Below, piece after piece: positions 26,701 through 36,000 of a DNA stretch of 64,000 nt. Source of the DNA: Escarpia spicata. Taxonomy: Eukaryota; Annelida; Polychaeta; Sabellida; Siboglinidae. Numbering within the stretch: the stretch's first letter is position 1; each line of letters starts with the position of its first letter. The notes beneath the pieces were generated by a model, which saw only the letters and a program-made list of their open reading frames with translations, searched no databases and was not told the DNA's origin. The position numbers and the translations under genes are program-made. Where the stretch lies: positions 49,975,743 to 50,039,742 of the forward strand of contig OZ023205.1 in the NCBI GenBank assembly GCA_963995525.1. The letters are read 5' to 3'.

Positions 26701-27286
26701 TAAAATAGAGAATATATTTACAAGATGAGATGCACGATGAGCCAGCGAAAGAAAAACTTGTCTCATAACTTTTATTCTGTTATGCTATCCCATACTTTGT
26801 TTCTGATACATTGTCTGATAACTTCATTCCTGTTACAATATCCCACAAGTTACACAATCTCGACAATACTCGAGTCATGCCACATATGTGTGGCTGATGC
26901 AGAGTTTCGAGCTGAACATGAGAAGAAGTTATGCACCTATGTATGTGCATCGATCCCCCACTCTTGCCATTAACACATTATAACATTGTTTATATCAAGT
27001 ATTTTGGTCCTGTCCTGTATTCCTGTAACATCTCGGCACCATCACGACTGTTTGTTCTGTCCACAGGTATGACGTGATGCTCAGATGCTGGGATGCAGAC
27101 TCGAAAATCCGACCGCGATTTGAAGATCTCATCCACATCATCAATGAAATCATTCTAAACATTGAGTATGACGCTCAACAGAGAGTTGGCCTCGACGTCA
27201 CCTACATCAATGTTACCCCGCCCCACATGCAAGGGTACCTCTACCCTGGAATGCCCATTGATGCGTCAAAGAGCATGATGGTATGA
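2617..27286 (+). CDS. MET: MET/RON-family receptor tyrosine kinase (5' partial), 17 exons
   Basis: Single-pass receptor kinase. In vertebrates this family binds HGF or MSP-type ligands and signals through Grb2/Gab1/PI3K. Exons: 2617-2751, 14863-15030, 15626-15777, 16254-16389, 16872-17008, 17557-17775, 18653-18746, 19176-19448, 20635-20811, 21258-21519, 22092-22235, 23060-23152, 23636-23823, 24516-24625, 26018-26180, 26505-26641, 27067-27286. Together they make 2808 nt with all phases consistent and one stop. Domain order is Sema end, PSI, four IPT/TIG, transmembrane, juxtamembrane, kinase, C-tail; this order is specific to MET/RON. Kinase landmarks are [34 protein letters not shown], activation-loop ERDYYSSD and [13 protein letters not shown]. 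The tail keeps a Grb2-type YINV motif. Most of the Sema domain and the signal peptide lie left of the window. Plexins share the ectodomain but lack this kinase, so the assignment is firm; MET versus RON cannot be split in an invertebrate. Confidence 0.95.
2807..3117 (+). mobile_element. tRNA-derived CORE-type SINE, copy 1
   Basis: The head carries a pol III B-box-like stretch, GATTCGAATCC. The middle contains CCTTGGGCAAGTTCGTTCAC and CAGTTCACTCAGCTGTATGA, resembling the CORE domain of MIR/CORE-SINEs. The tail ends with TGGATACTGCGCTATATAAG then AACTTACC. Copies at 49354 and 55055 align along their whole length. Confidence 0.85.
3118..3345 (+). repeat. 3' extension shared with the SINE at 49354
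   Basis: Sequence after the SINE tail (ACAATCTTATGACCTCATAA..., GTGTCATGGAAATAGTGTCT..., GATGGATTTTCCTGATGAT) reappears, diverged, after the SINE copy in MDM1 intron 11 (about 49680-50030). The SINE at 55055 lacks it. Confidence 0.7.
4050..4330 (+). mobile_element. Degenerate CORE-type SINE
   Basis: An old copy of the same SINE: GTTTGGGCAAGTTTGTTCTC, CTAGTTCACTGAGCTGAATG and a tail GACTGGATATAAGGTCTTAT. The tRNA-like head is heavily mutated. Confidence 0.6.
4573..4602. repeat. (TA)n microsatellite
   Basis: A run of alternating TA inside the large MET intron. Similar short TA tracts occur near 18360, 28205 and 36600. Confidence 0.85.
5862..5940. repeat. 11-bp tandem repeat ACAGACAGTTT
   Basis: About seven perfect head-to-tail copies of an 11-bp unit. 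Intronic and non-coding. Confidence 0.92.
5990..6027. repeat. (GGAC)n microsatellite
   Basis: About nine GGAC units, with GGAT variants at the edges, just after the 11-bp array. A short related tract (GGATGGACGGACGGAC) lies at 15814-15836. Confidence 0.9.
8508..8572. repeat. 11-bp tandem repeat GTACAGGTAAA
   Basis: About six copies. Each unit contains ACAG/GTAAA, which resembles a 5' splice donor, but no exon lies beside it. Confidence 0.9.
8715..8755. repeat. 17-bp perfect inverted repeat (hairpin)
   Basis: GATGAGTGCCTAGTAAA at 8715-8731 and its exact reverse complement at 8739-8755 enclose a 7-nt loop. It may be the heart of a small foldback element; no function can be assigned. Confidence 0.8.
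11150..11176. repeat. 12-bp perfect inverted repeat, 3-nt loop
   Basis: ACTGATGCAATT, loop GCT, then AATTGCATCAGT. Isolated hairpin in the large intron. Confidence 0.75.
14170..14862 (+). repeat. Degenerate ~35-bp array ending at the PSI-exon acceptor
   Basis: About 19 units whose best-kept form is ATCTCAGAGATGACATAACT followed by TATGTAATGTTACAG. Each unit ends in a CAG or CAT followed by ATCTC. The real splice junction, TGTTTCAG/ATCTCGCG, has the same layout, and the 30 bases before it (ATGACGTGACATTGTTG) match the unit too. The central four units (about 14425-14575) are nearly identical. Confidence 0.8.
14863..15030 (+). CDS. MET: MET exon: PSI domain
   Basis: 56 codons, acceptor GTGTTTCAG, donor GTACGT, phase 0/0. 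It encodes [19 protein letters not shown], then a cysteine-rich PSI knot with NCGWCGDHC and CPPRIYS. The eight or more cysteines and the CGWC core are diagnostic of plexin/semaphorin/integrin domains. Confidence 0.95.
15088..15290. mobile_element. Nested/rearranged pogo-like MITE fragments
   Basis: Blocks such as ATACAGCCACCTCGCAATTA, GGGTGACCTTAATTGTGAGG and CTGAGGTCACCGTAAAGTGA belong to the same MITE family as 1374 and 23232. They are in mixed orientation, as if one copy inserted into another. Confidence 0.6.
15626..15777 (+). CDS. MET: MET exon: IPT1, first half
   Basis: Reads [18 protein letters not shown], the classic start of an IPT/TIG domain, then [20 protein letters not shown]. The donor GTGAGT follows in phase 2. 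An alternative acceptor six bases downstream (15632) is also in frame and would drop Phe-Gln; the start at 15626 rests on frame only. Confidence 0.88.
16254..16389 (+). CDS. MET: MET exon: IPT1, second half
   Basis: Completes the split His codon and reads [20 protein letters not shown] to RSFVYK. Acceptor CCTCCAG, donor GTGAGT, phase 2 in and 0 out. Confidence 0.92.
16872..17008 (+). CDS. MET: MET exon: IPT2, first half
   Basis: Reads [20 protein letters not shown], then [13 protein letters not shown] and the IPT cysteine in NHRCVLV. Pyrimidine-rich acceptor TACCCCCTCAG, donor GTGAGT, ends in phase 2. Confidence 0.93.
17557..17775 (+). CDS. MET: MET exon: end of IPT2 and start of IPT3
   Basis: Contains [20 protein letters not shown], the domain-closing [20 protein letters not shown], and one potential N-glycosylation site (NGT). 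Phase 2 at both ends; donor GTAGGT. Confidence 0.93.
17886..18032 (-). pseudogene. LINE 3'-end fragment (reverse-transcriptase C-terminus)
   Basis: The minus strand reads [20 protein letters not shown], then [20 protein letters not shown], and stops. This is the typical C-terminal tail of non-LTR retrotransposon polyproteins. A TGATGATGA tail follows the stop. Only about 49 codons survive, so it is a 5'-truncated insertion in a MET intron. Confidence 0.75.
18653..18746 (+). CDS. MET: MET exon: IPT3, core
   Basis: [20 protein letters not shown], then [12 protein letters not shown]. Phase 2 in, 0 out, donor GTAAGT. The GGT-L-T-V-G-NL core is the IPT signature. Confidence 0.93.
19176..19448 (+). 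CDS. MET: MET exon: end of IPT3, start of IPT4
   Basis: 91 codons from [20 protein letters not shown] through the [13 protein letters not shown] strand to the inter-domain [14 protein letters not shown] and ETYLNLQ. Phase 0/0, donor GTATGT. As in vertebrate MET, the fourth IPT lacks a full GGT core. Confidence 0.93.
20635..20811 (+). CDS. MET: MET exon: IPT4
   Basis: [20 protein letters not shown], then the conserved cysteine in [19 protein letters not shown]. Phase 0/0. One N-glycosylation site (NVT). Confidence 0.93.
21258..21519 (+). CDS. MET: MET exon: transmembrane helix and juxtamembrane segment
   Basis: Hydrophobic run [20 protein letters not shown] then VWMKCTRRG, a membrane span followed by a positive stop-transfer stretch. 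The juxtamembrane region continues with [20 protein letters not shown]. No obvious DYR-type Cbl motif is visible here. Ends in phase 1. Confidence 0.95.
22092..22235 (+). CDS. MET: MET exon: juxtamembrane to P-loop
   Basis: Reads [20 protein letters not shown] ... [10 protein letters not shown], ending inside the glycine-rich loop. The loop is completed by the exon at 23060, so the splice junction falls within the ATP-binding motif. Confidence 0.94.
22584..23059 (+). repeat. 34-bp array made of the P-loop exon's 3' splice site
   Basis: Fourteen units of 34 bp: TCAGTTTGTTGAGAATATGC then GTGTTTGTGACAGG. The last unit runs straight into the exon: its GTGTTTGTGACAG is the real acceptor and GTCAGTTTGG the exon start. 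Six upstream units keep GACAG/GTCAGTTTG intact; the others carry GACTGG, GCCTGG or AACTGA, which destroys the AG. Confidence 0.93.
23060..23152 (+). CDS. MET: MET exon: P-loop and catalytic lysine
   Basis: [20 protein letters not shown] then [10 protein letters not shown]. Completes GQGQFGYV and supplies the ATP-contacting lysine of VAVK. Phase 1 at both ends; donor GTGAGT. Confidence 0.95.
23232..23423. mobile_element. pogo/Tigger-like MITE, best-preserved copy
   Basis: Left end TACCATTGAACCTCACTATT; right end GGGGTTCCACTGTA, close to its inverse. Internal GGTGACC blocks match the copies at 1374 and 2325. Non-coding, intronic. Confidence 0.75.
23636..23823 (+). CDS. MET: MET exon: kinase N-lobe and hinge
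   Basis: Contains the alpha-C glutamate region [20 protein letters not shown] and the hinge [19 protein letters not shown], close to the MET family hinge LVVLPYMKHGDL. Acceptor GATCCACAG; an AG 16 bases upstream would give an immediate in-frame stop. Confidence 0.95.
24055..24262. repeat. 33-bp tandem repeat, about 6 copies
   Basis: Unit ATGACATTGTGTAACTATGT then ATCAGGTTGATCT, in the intron after the hinge exon. It shows no similarity to the neighbouring splice junctions. Confidence 0.9.
24516..24625 (+). CDS. MET: MET exon: catalytic loop
   Basis: [20 protein letters not shown] then [12 protein letters not shown]. The HRDLAARN loop is the tyrosine-kinase form. Ends in phase 2 within the Met codon. 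Confidence 0.96.
25084..25786. mobile_element. ~700-bp MITE with 17-19-bp inverted termini, TTAA-like site
   Basis: The left end GGCCAGACACCCCAGGT follows TTAA. The right end ACCTGCCGTGTCTGGCC is followed by TGAG. The termini are inverted with two mismatches. The interior is AT-rich and non-coding. A piggyBac-type TTAA target is suggested only by the left side. Confidence 0.6.
26018..26180 (+). CDS. MET: MET exon: DFG and activation loop
   Basis: [40 protein letters not shown]. The paired tyrosines sit at the position of the MET autophosphorylation pair (human Y1234/Y1235). Phase 2 in, 0 out. Confidence 0.97.
26505..26641 (+). CDS. MET: MET exon: kinase C-lobe
   Basis: [20 protein letters not shown], then [20 protein letters not shown]. 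The exon boundary splits DV/WSYG as usual for this family. Phase 2 out, donor GTGAGT. Confidence 0.96.
27067..27286 (+). CDS. MET: MET terminal exon: kinase end and docking tail
   Basis: [20 protein letters not shown], then [20 protein letters not shown] and a TGA stop. The YINV motif matches the Grb2-type docking tyrosine of vertebrate MET (YVNV). The partner YVHV motif is not present; a lone EYDAQ lies upstream. Confidence 0.96.
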
Positions 27287-29664
27287 TGTCCACGAGGCAC
27301 TGATGCCAAATGAAACACTCTTCGCTGACTTCAGTGCTCCCGCATTTCTCATGGGATCATGTGCGTGGTGCTTGGGTCATCTTGTCGACATCATATTTAT
27401 TGATTACATCGGAAAACGAACAAAACCTGAGCTGGTTGTGTTATGGATATTTGATACATTCTGATAAACTGGCAGCAGTTGAGAATGCCTTCAACTCACC
27501 AATATTGAATGTTGGTGCATATAAAGTGCAACAATTGGTGTGTTATACTAAAGATGTGGGGTCGTGAAAGACCTGATTGGACAGCGTAAGTTGGAGGAAT
27601 GTCCAACAACTTGGTGAGAAACAACAGATGCACTGATTCGTCTGTCACAGAAGTCCTGCGGACAAACATGAAATAAGTTGAACAACATCAGTGATGTCCT
27701 CATCAGGAAAAGACACCTGGTGTCGCAGTAAGACAATATCATGTCATTCCAGTTGTGACATGACATTACTGGCATTGTCCTGGTTGTTACCGAACTGTTG
27801 GTGACAGGAAATTTCTTGTGTCATCTTAGTAGTGATAGAACGTTTCTTGTGGTGACAGAACAGTTTTGGTGTCCTATGGGTTACAGGACGTCTGGGTGTT
27901 GTCCTAATAGCTGCAAGACATTCATGGCATTGTCGATGAACAGTTGTGATGTTCTGCTGTTCACAAACAATTTCATTGCATGCTACAGCATGACTTGGAT
28001 GCCACATAGGAGGCAAGTCCACGTTGAGGACAAGTGTACATAGACATAAGAAACATGACGTAGATGTCAGAAAAAATTATGATGGTCACTGACATGAACA
28101 AGGAGGGTCATGTGACCGGGGGCGAATTTGCCACCAGACTGTATCTCTTAGATGACAGGATCATTTCATGCTGTGCATGCGCGTGAATCGAAGAGGACCA
28201 ATTGATGTATATATATATATATGTATACAGAATGTGCTATAGTCATAGATGTGTTATCTTTCGCAAACAATCGTAGTCTGCAGTTGACTTCATACATGCA
28301 TGTGTCTTTTTAACACTTCGTCAGCAGCTTGTTTTAAAAGTTGTCTAATGTGAAAAGCGGGGTCATGTGAAATAGTGAATTGTTGCATGTTGTAGTTATG
28401 GGGGGGCAGAAATTGATTTACCGTACACCTCTCAGTTGATGCACAAATGCTGGAGTGCTGGCAGACATTTTAGTCTCCTACTCGATGCTATGTTGCATTA
28501 AAGACTTCATAATGGTGATGACAACATTTTAATTATGATTTTTGGCATTACAGTGAAATTGGTTATGAAAGTATCACATAAGTGCTAATTCTTTATTTCA
28601 AATGTTTCAAGATCACAAGTGTAACGTTTAATTTTTGTTAAACAAATATACAGTCTTTTGAGAAAGTGTACAGTAAATCTCTTGCTGCATTCTGTTTTAC
28701 TGTTGGTGTCAATACAGAGAGATATGTGACTTTTATTATACTGACTTATTTATATAACGGCTGTGCTGTAAATATTGCATGTCATTTGTTTTGTTGTATT
28801 ATGAATATGCGTATGTGCCAAGAATGTCTCTGCAATATTGATAATAATGCAATATTCTTATATTAAGTGTTTTTTGATGCGTGAAGGTTGATGTTTTCAT
28901 AATTTTATAGTTTATAAAGGAAGTGTCCCAGTTGTTGGACAGAGACAAGTGGATAGATATACTGTGTCAGCGCCAGACAATTCTTCATTTAAGAATATTT
29001 CGAATGAATTTTAACTCTCACGAATCTGTTTATAACAAGGTGTGAAGAAAGAAGAAATGTTTGTATGAAATTTTATGTTTGTGCAAAGCTTGAGTACAAA
29101 ATAGTTTGTTTACATATATATGTGTGTGTGTGTATGTATATAATATATATTTCTAGATGCTGCATACGCACACCAAGTTATGCGCAAAAATGCGACGCCC
29201 TGTAAACCATTCCATCACATGAAATAGGACATACAGTGCTCTGAAAATAGTGCTCTCAGAATCACCAAAATAAATAGTATATTTCTGGTTATAATGTATA
29301 TATATGCTAACAGTTAGAATATTAAGTTAAAACTTATTACCCACGCAACAAGGTGAGAACTGTAAGTAGACTAGCCGTGGTCTGTTTAAAGCAGCAATGC
29401 AGCAGCGGTCTGTTGTAAATATGCTATATGCATAACTGGTCTGCGTATGCAGTATCTAAGAATATAATTTATATATTACATAAACTATTATGCAAACCTA
29501 CATATATATTACATGACTATGCATGACAACTATTCTACATGTCACCAATACTGGTAGCTGTTGTTGAATGGTGGACCATGGTAATGCACAGTGTTTATGT
29601 GAGGAGTATTAATGTTGCCTATTTTAAAACATACATAGCATAATACACCATGTATATTTTATTA

Positions 29665-29670
29665 AATAAA
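29665..29670 (+). terminator. Candidate MET polyadenylation signal
   Basis: AATAAA followed within 30-45 bases by a TTTGTGTTT stretch. Alternatives exist at 29269-29274 and 30644-30649; the choice among them is a guess. Confidence 0.35.
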
Positions 29671-30143
29671 ACACTTGAAACTTGACTACTATTAATTTGT
29701 GTTTCCAGAATTATTTGTTACAAACTGTGAAAAGTTAACGAAACTACCTACAATCTAATCATATTAATAAACATACATTAATCTAGTAAAAGATATTTGT
29801 GCTTTTCAGTCCATAGGCTCGTAACCGGGGATTACAACAACATGCAGTACCAGATAGTCCCACTGTGTGGCGTGTGTGTGCGCATGCATGTGTTGTGTGT
29901 TGCGTGTATGTGTGTGTATGTGCATGATAGTGAAATTACTTAATTCTACTATCCCATGGTAAGTGCAACTGAACAATTATTTTGGTACTTAAAGTGAACC
30001 AGGTATTAGATTTAAAGCCTAAAAATATATATGTACCAATGTTGTATACTGTATAATATAAAATAATGTCATATACACATCATTTTTTTAAGAATTATAA
30101 ATTAATATCTGCTGATTGTGTGGGTGCTAGTAGCAGATAGGAG

Positions 30144-30205
30144 ATAATCTGTTCCATTCATTTACAGTCCTTTGTGAAGGACTGTAAATGAATGGAACAG
30201 ATTAT
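30144..30205. repeat. 29-bp perfect hairpin between direct repeats
   Basis: The arm at 30144-30172 (starting ATAATCTGTTCC) and its exact reverse complement at 30177-30205 flank a TGTG loop. A 27-bp direct repeat starting ATCTGCTGATTGTGTGGGTG stands before (about 30107) and after (about 30203), with one difference. Confidence 0.9.
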
Positions 30206-32915
30206 CTGCTGATTGTGTGGGTGCTGGTAGCGTGAATATGTTTAAAAATTAAATCGATACATACCTCAGAAGGGCGGGATACACATAGATAAAAGGGTCG
30301 GACTCTCGATAAGCCAAAGGGCTTCCTTGTCCAACTGCCACCTAGAATTAATTCTCTGGGTGGCAATCTTGTTAAATCTTGTTGATATTAGATGAAGCAG
30401 CTAATTGGTGTAAAGTAAATGTAAGTTGTAATTAGAGGTGTAAGCTGTTTGATATTGGTAGTTTATTAATTAGTTATTTTGTACAACTATACTATCAAAT
30501 GTGACTATAGTGATTATTATTGTACATAAATGCAGTGTTTGCCTTTATGCCAGCGATCTTTCAGTTTTAGTGCACGTTTCCATATATCATCTTATTTTTC
30601 AAATGTTAATTATAACTGTACTCTTATTATCGTAGTTGATCTTAATAAATATATAAAATGTTATTGATATATTTATCTGCCTCTCTCCTTGAGGGAAGTC
30701 TCTAATTATAGTTACATTATGTGATCAATATTATGTTAGTCAGAATGACGTCATCTATTTTTGTTTTCGGGTGTAAAACTTTGTTTTTGTAATTGAGTTC
30801 AAACTCATGCAAATTATAAAGGTTGTGTTTTACATCCGGGTGTTAATCGGACGTCATTTTGAGTTTTTGGAGAAAAAACTTTAGGGGGTCATGGACCCCT
30901 AACTAGCACAGATTGCCAACATGTATTTTTGAATTCAGCACACCTAAATCACAAAGGTTTGTTGGCATATTATACTCCAGAGTGCCTAATAAACGTTTTA
31001 AACCCATTTATTTGAATTTGTGCTTCTGTCTATATCGTTCACACGGTATAGATGTCCCACCGCAGGTGTACGTTGACAATTTTATTGCGCCTGCGCAGAT
31101 ACCCTAGGCGGAGAGGGATGTTGTTTTGTTTGTAATTGTTTACATTGAATAAAAGTAAAAAATTCGCATGAATGCTTTCTTGGAAAGTTCAATTTTTAGA
31201 ACTAAGTCAATTTTAGAGACCTGTTACATGTGTCTCAATTATGCATAGATATGCCTGTCTTTTTTGAGGTATGTAGTCGATCGTAGAATACTGTAGTTTA
31301 GACTACTCCCTGGTTAGACTTGGCTGGAACGTAGCGCCAATTCAAAGCTTGCTGTGACAAGTCGAAACAAAACCGAACTTACGCGGTACTCTTGCGCCAC
31401 TGTTTAACGCACTCTTTTGAAATGCATTTAAATATAAACTTGCAGGTCCATGCAACATAAATGTGCATCGATGGATGTTGGAAACAACGTTATAATATGA
31501 TTTTGGGGATTACCGATTTTGGGTTACCATAGTAACAAATCGTCGCAGGCGTATTACCCGACTTGCGGCGGCCCAGTCACAGGTATGGTAGTGTTTGTAA
31601 ATTTCTAGACCATCATAAGAGTCAAACGTTGTTAGTTTCTATATCAATGCCACTGTTAAAATTTCAGCCTAAACAAATTGTATTAATAATGCTACAGTAC
31701 TGCTATGTGCGAGTATAGCTTATAGGAAAAGTTATAGTATTATAATTGTAACATATTCAGTTGAATATGGGAATTATACACAATTTGTTACAAATCGCAT
31801 ATATAGATATCACATATGTCATAACTGTTGGATGATATGTCTAAAACAGAGCATATGACCCTACCGTACATCACAAAACAAGAAAAATCACTAGACTTTG
31901 TATATCCATAATTGAAATTTAGGTTTAAACTATTTGATAGAATGATATATATATATTAAGTTTTGTAGTTACACATGCTACCTCCTGTTCAGTTTGTGAC
32001 ATATCGTCAAGGACAAATATGACTTGTGACATAAGTTCCACAGAAAAAGATTCCATGCACTCTTGTGTTGTCTTTTTATCTTCTTAAACACTTAGCGTTT
32101 TATTTATTGCACAACTGCATAAACCATAGCCATGACAGAGATCATATTATATAGTGGAGTGATCGTCCTTTTTTATCAAGATGCATGATAGATGATCCTT
32201 AAGTAGGAGTTTGCAAGTTTCATAGACGTGCAGTTCTAGGACAACTGCTCAATTTCAAAATCAGTATTAGTTATAAATTGATGTGATGTATTTATCTGAA
32301 TGTAGTCAGTCTAGATACAAAACAGTAGTTGTGGATTATTTTTGAAATTGTTTACAACTTCTACTGGGGTTGACATCTTCCTCTTGCCAGATATAAAGGT
32401 CAATGGTACATCTTGCGTTTAATACCACTGTCTTGTCAACTCCCTGTACCATTTTCTGTCATTCTTCTCTTCACACTATTCACCATAATTTTTGTCTGTG
32501 ATCTGCCAATCTCTGTGGCTCTTTCTCTGCGTGACATGTCGTCAATGTCTGCTCCCGTTTATCTTCCTCAATCAACATATATATACAATTTTATCTTGCT
32601 TTGTGGGCTCTTGGTACAGTATAAGGATCAGTCACTTAAAATGAACAAGTTTGAAATCCCCTTTCTACTGCCATGCAATATTTTTAGATAAATCTACATC
32701 AGATTGGTATATATATATAACAAACATCCGATATATATGGAATATTTAGTAACATTTTGGCTAGTCTTATTGTTCATATTCCATGAATCCATATAAAGGA
32801 TATTGAGGATCTTTAATTGTTATCATATTGTACGATTTTAAGTGATTCCATTTACTCGAAGACTGAAGACATATTTTTCTTGCGTGATTTTGATGTACGT
32901 GGTATTCTCTTTCAG

Positions 32916-33018
32916 GGAGACAGTGAATATAGTAAGACATTCAAATGGTTTGACCCCCGTGAGCTGTATACCTCCCAATACAAGAGCCCATCGGCTGGCC
33001 TGCCATCCTACCGTCTAG
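32916..33018 (+). CDS. MDM1: MDM1 exon: first SEY motif
   Basis: GDSEYSKTFKWFDPRELYTS, then AGLPSYRLG, aligning with the start of vertebrate MDM1 (FKG-LSEYQRNFLWKK ... AGLRSDQLG). Acceptor CTCTTTCAG, phase 0 in, phase 1 out. No in-frame ATG, so a short start exon lies upstream. Confidence 0.88.
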
Positions 33019-36000
33019 GTACCCTACAGCATGCCACGTTGTTGTCCTTGTATGCTGGCAACAGTGGACGCACAAAACTGACATTTCACTCTAGCATTAT
33101 TCAGTAATGGCTGCGCCCACACTGCGAGACACCTGTAGAAATGTACACACAATTTACGGAATGATTCATCGTGAATGCAACATGCAGGATTGTGTGAAAC
33201 GTTTCGTATTAGGATTTCAAAATAAAAATGGGGATTTGTCATGAAATATTTCTGGCAAATTGACTGGGGATTTATCATCCATGAAATGTTGTGTAGTTAA
33301 AACAAACTTTCTAGAGTTCTAGGTTGCGGTGTGTGGATGTATGGCCTAAACATAATAGTGCTACAGTTTTTATAACATGTCAGTTGAGGAACTGGATCCA
33401 CTGTTGCAACTAGAGTTGGGGGTCAAATATGTATGCCAATTTTATACATAGTTGTATTAATTTTTTTCCTGAAGCCTATTTTTTTATTTGGTGTTTACAG
33501 TTGGTGAAATAGTCACCAAGTATTTGAACATGCACATTCCGAGACCTTTTTAGTAATGGTAGGTAACAGCTTCACTGCGTTTGATCAAGTGTATTTTAAA
33601 TAAACAAAATTAGCATACATCTATTTATATATGAAATAAAAAATGCAACATATTTGATCAAAATGTATATATTTGCCCCCAACCTTGTGGCATTAATGCA
33701 TTGGCGATCTTGTCTCGCCACAAACACTGTGTCAACTAGATTCCTTCTAGTGACATGACTGTCATTTATATGTATGCCTAATGCAACATTAATACTGCAT
33801 GATGGGCTGGCACTATGTACACATGCCTGGTGTATCCATTAGCACTGTATGTAGCCTTCCATGGCAGCACTGTCTGTGCTTTCCAATAGGCCACGCATGC
33901 CTACCATAACTGTATTGTATATGTCTGTCTAGTTTGTGCCGTGTTGTTGACAGTGTTGCGTTGTGTCATCATATTTCAGATTGATTAACCCGTTGCCCTA
34001 GAAACGAAGCTAGAAGATAGATCGCATGCAGTTGTAGTCCTCACACAGTTGATCTCGGAGCCATGGCAGTCGCAGGGTTAATATCCCACAAGCTAGGTAG
34101 GAGAGTCGCCAGTCTTTGTTACATGGTGTTGTTGTTGTTTCAAGTTGTCTGTGTCTTGTTAGGCTGTTGTCTTGTCTCTTATTGGTGTTTTAACTGTCTG
34201 TGTCTAACTGGACATTTTCCAGTACTAGCTAATGACACTAGTATATTTTCTAGCACTGGCTCCATTTGTTGTTAAGCATTTTCTGTGGGGTAGCCAACAT
34301 TCAGGGTGTTCACACAGCTATGACAGAGTCATAGACCTGCTCTGGTGGGGGTGTGGAGAGTTAAAAAAAAAATTAATGTTTGAAAGCCTTTTCCAGCAAC
34401 CCAGGTTTTCAAGTAGGCCTAACATGGCATTTTAACATAAAAAATCAAACATGACATATCATATTGAATATATTCGTTTAAATGTTTACTAATGTAACCT
34501 TCATTTTTGAGTAGGTGGTCCCCATGTCAGAAAGAAAAATACACCAGTACAGTCTATGTGTTGAAGTCGTGTATGCCTGTTGTCTTTTTCTGCCAATTTG
34601 CATTTGTCTTATTCTGCGACTATGATTTTATATACCGGTAATTGTTCACAATTTCACATTGTGCTTAACACCTGTGCTTTGCATGGCTTTGGAAAAACAT
34701 TGGTAGTACCAGTACCAGGTAGTTGTGATTACTAGTTGTGATAATGCTGTCTTATATGATTTCACAGCTGAAAAACACATATAATAATTAACTTTGACAA
34801 ATTTTTTTTATCTTGTGCTGCTGATTGTTTGATAGAGCAATAGAAACTGTGTTGATGCAGTTAATTGGATATCGAAGTGTCTCATTAGTGTAGCTAGTTA
34901 ATTAGACATATGGTCGGACATGTTCGCGATGTAAATGTCTGGCTGTGCAACAGGTGTTGCAAATTGTATGCAATACATTGGAACCTCTGTAATGTAGATC
35001 CCGATAATTGAGAAAACTTGTTAATCCAGACACACATACTGGTAACAATAGTATCTGGATTATCAAGGTCCTACTGTATTTAGAATGCACTGTGACTCTG
35101 CTGTATTAACACAGCTGTTCAGGCTAAGCCAAAAGCTCTTTATTATTAAGTGGCAGTTTGGATTATGCAACCATGCTTGTGTCTTGCAATCACCTTGCTA
35201 CATGTACAGAGTTAAACTTGGGTCGGCTGCTGTTTATATCACCACAACAACTACCTACACTTCAGACTGGAGGTAATTCTCATAAATCCCTGGTCTAGTG
35301 TGTTAGTAGCCGTGGCACTACTGTAGGCTTAGGTAAGTCGATTTGTTGGCTCTTCACGTGTCTTAGTTGGCGAGTCTGATTGAACTCTGGCCTGGTTTAC
35401 AGGGAATACATTGGAACCGCCGCTACAGAAAAAGAAGTCTGTGGCACACACCCCAGATACCATTGTCCTCGGTGTCGATCCTGATGTCGGTATGTAGTGA
35501 CATGGATAAAATCGGAGCTAGTCTGCACAACATATCTTCTCCCCGTAGGAAATATATGAAACATTTTTATGTGTGTTGCGGACTTGCAGGGCCCCTTTGA
35601 GAAAACAAAACTAATATGACAATAACATGACTAGCATAGTTGCAATCAATTAACTTAAGAGTCTGTTATGATGCCAGTGTAACTCGGGCATACAGTCATT
35701 GTCACAGCCACACAACTGGTGAAATATCAGTCGTCTTCTTTCCATGCCTCTGATATGAAATTGAAGTAAAAGGTGTTTCAAGTACTGAAGCCTTACTAAC
35801 CAAGGTAGTCGACTCTATGACGTTTGACAGTATCGTGTATTCGTGTCTTGCTGTAGACCTCCATACGGAGCCACCGCTCCAGCGGAGACGTAAACCGACA
35901 TCTGAGTTGACGTCAAAGGCGAGACGAGTGATGGACGAGTACATCCTGCTGGGAGACCAGTCGAAGTTTGCAAACAATGTCAAGTACAGGGCAAAGGTTG

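Larger units (their letters stand above)
27287..32915. other. MET 3' UTR and MET-MDM1 intergenic region
   Basis: No further coding exon was recognised. AATAAA signals lie at 29269, 29665 and 30644, so the MET 3' end could be about 2.0 to 3.4 kb after the stop. A 29-bp hairpin lies at 30144-30205. Around 31320-31600 CpGs are denser than in the flanks, making it a possible MDM1 promoter, but no core motif is clear. Confidence 0.5.

Noticed and set aside
31464..31582. MDM1 start exon ending at GTCACAG/GTATGG
   Set aside because: The donor looks reasonable, but no ATG stays open to it in the phase needed by the exon at 32916; at most a non-coding first exon.
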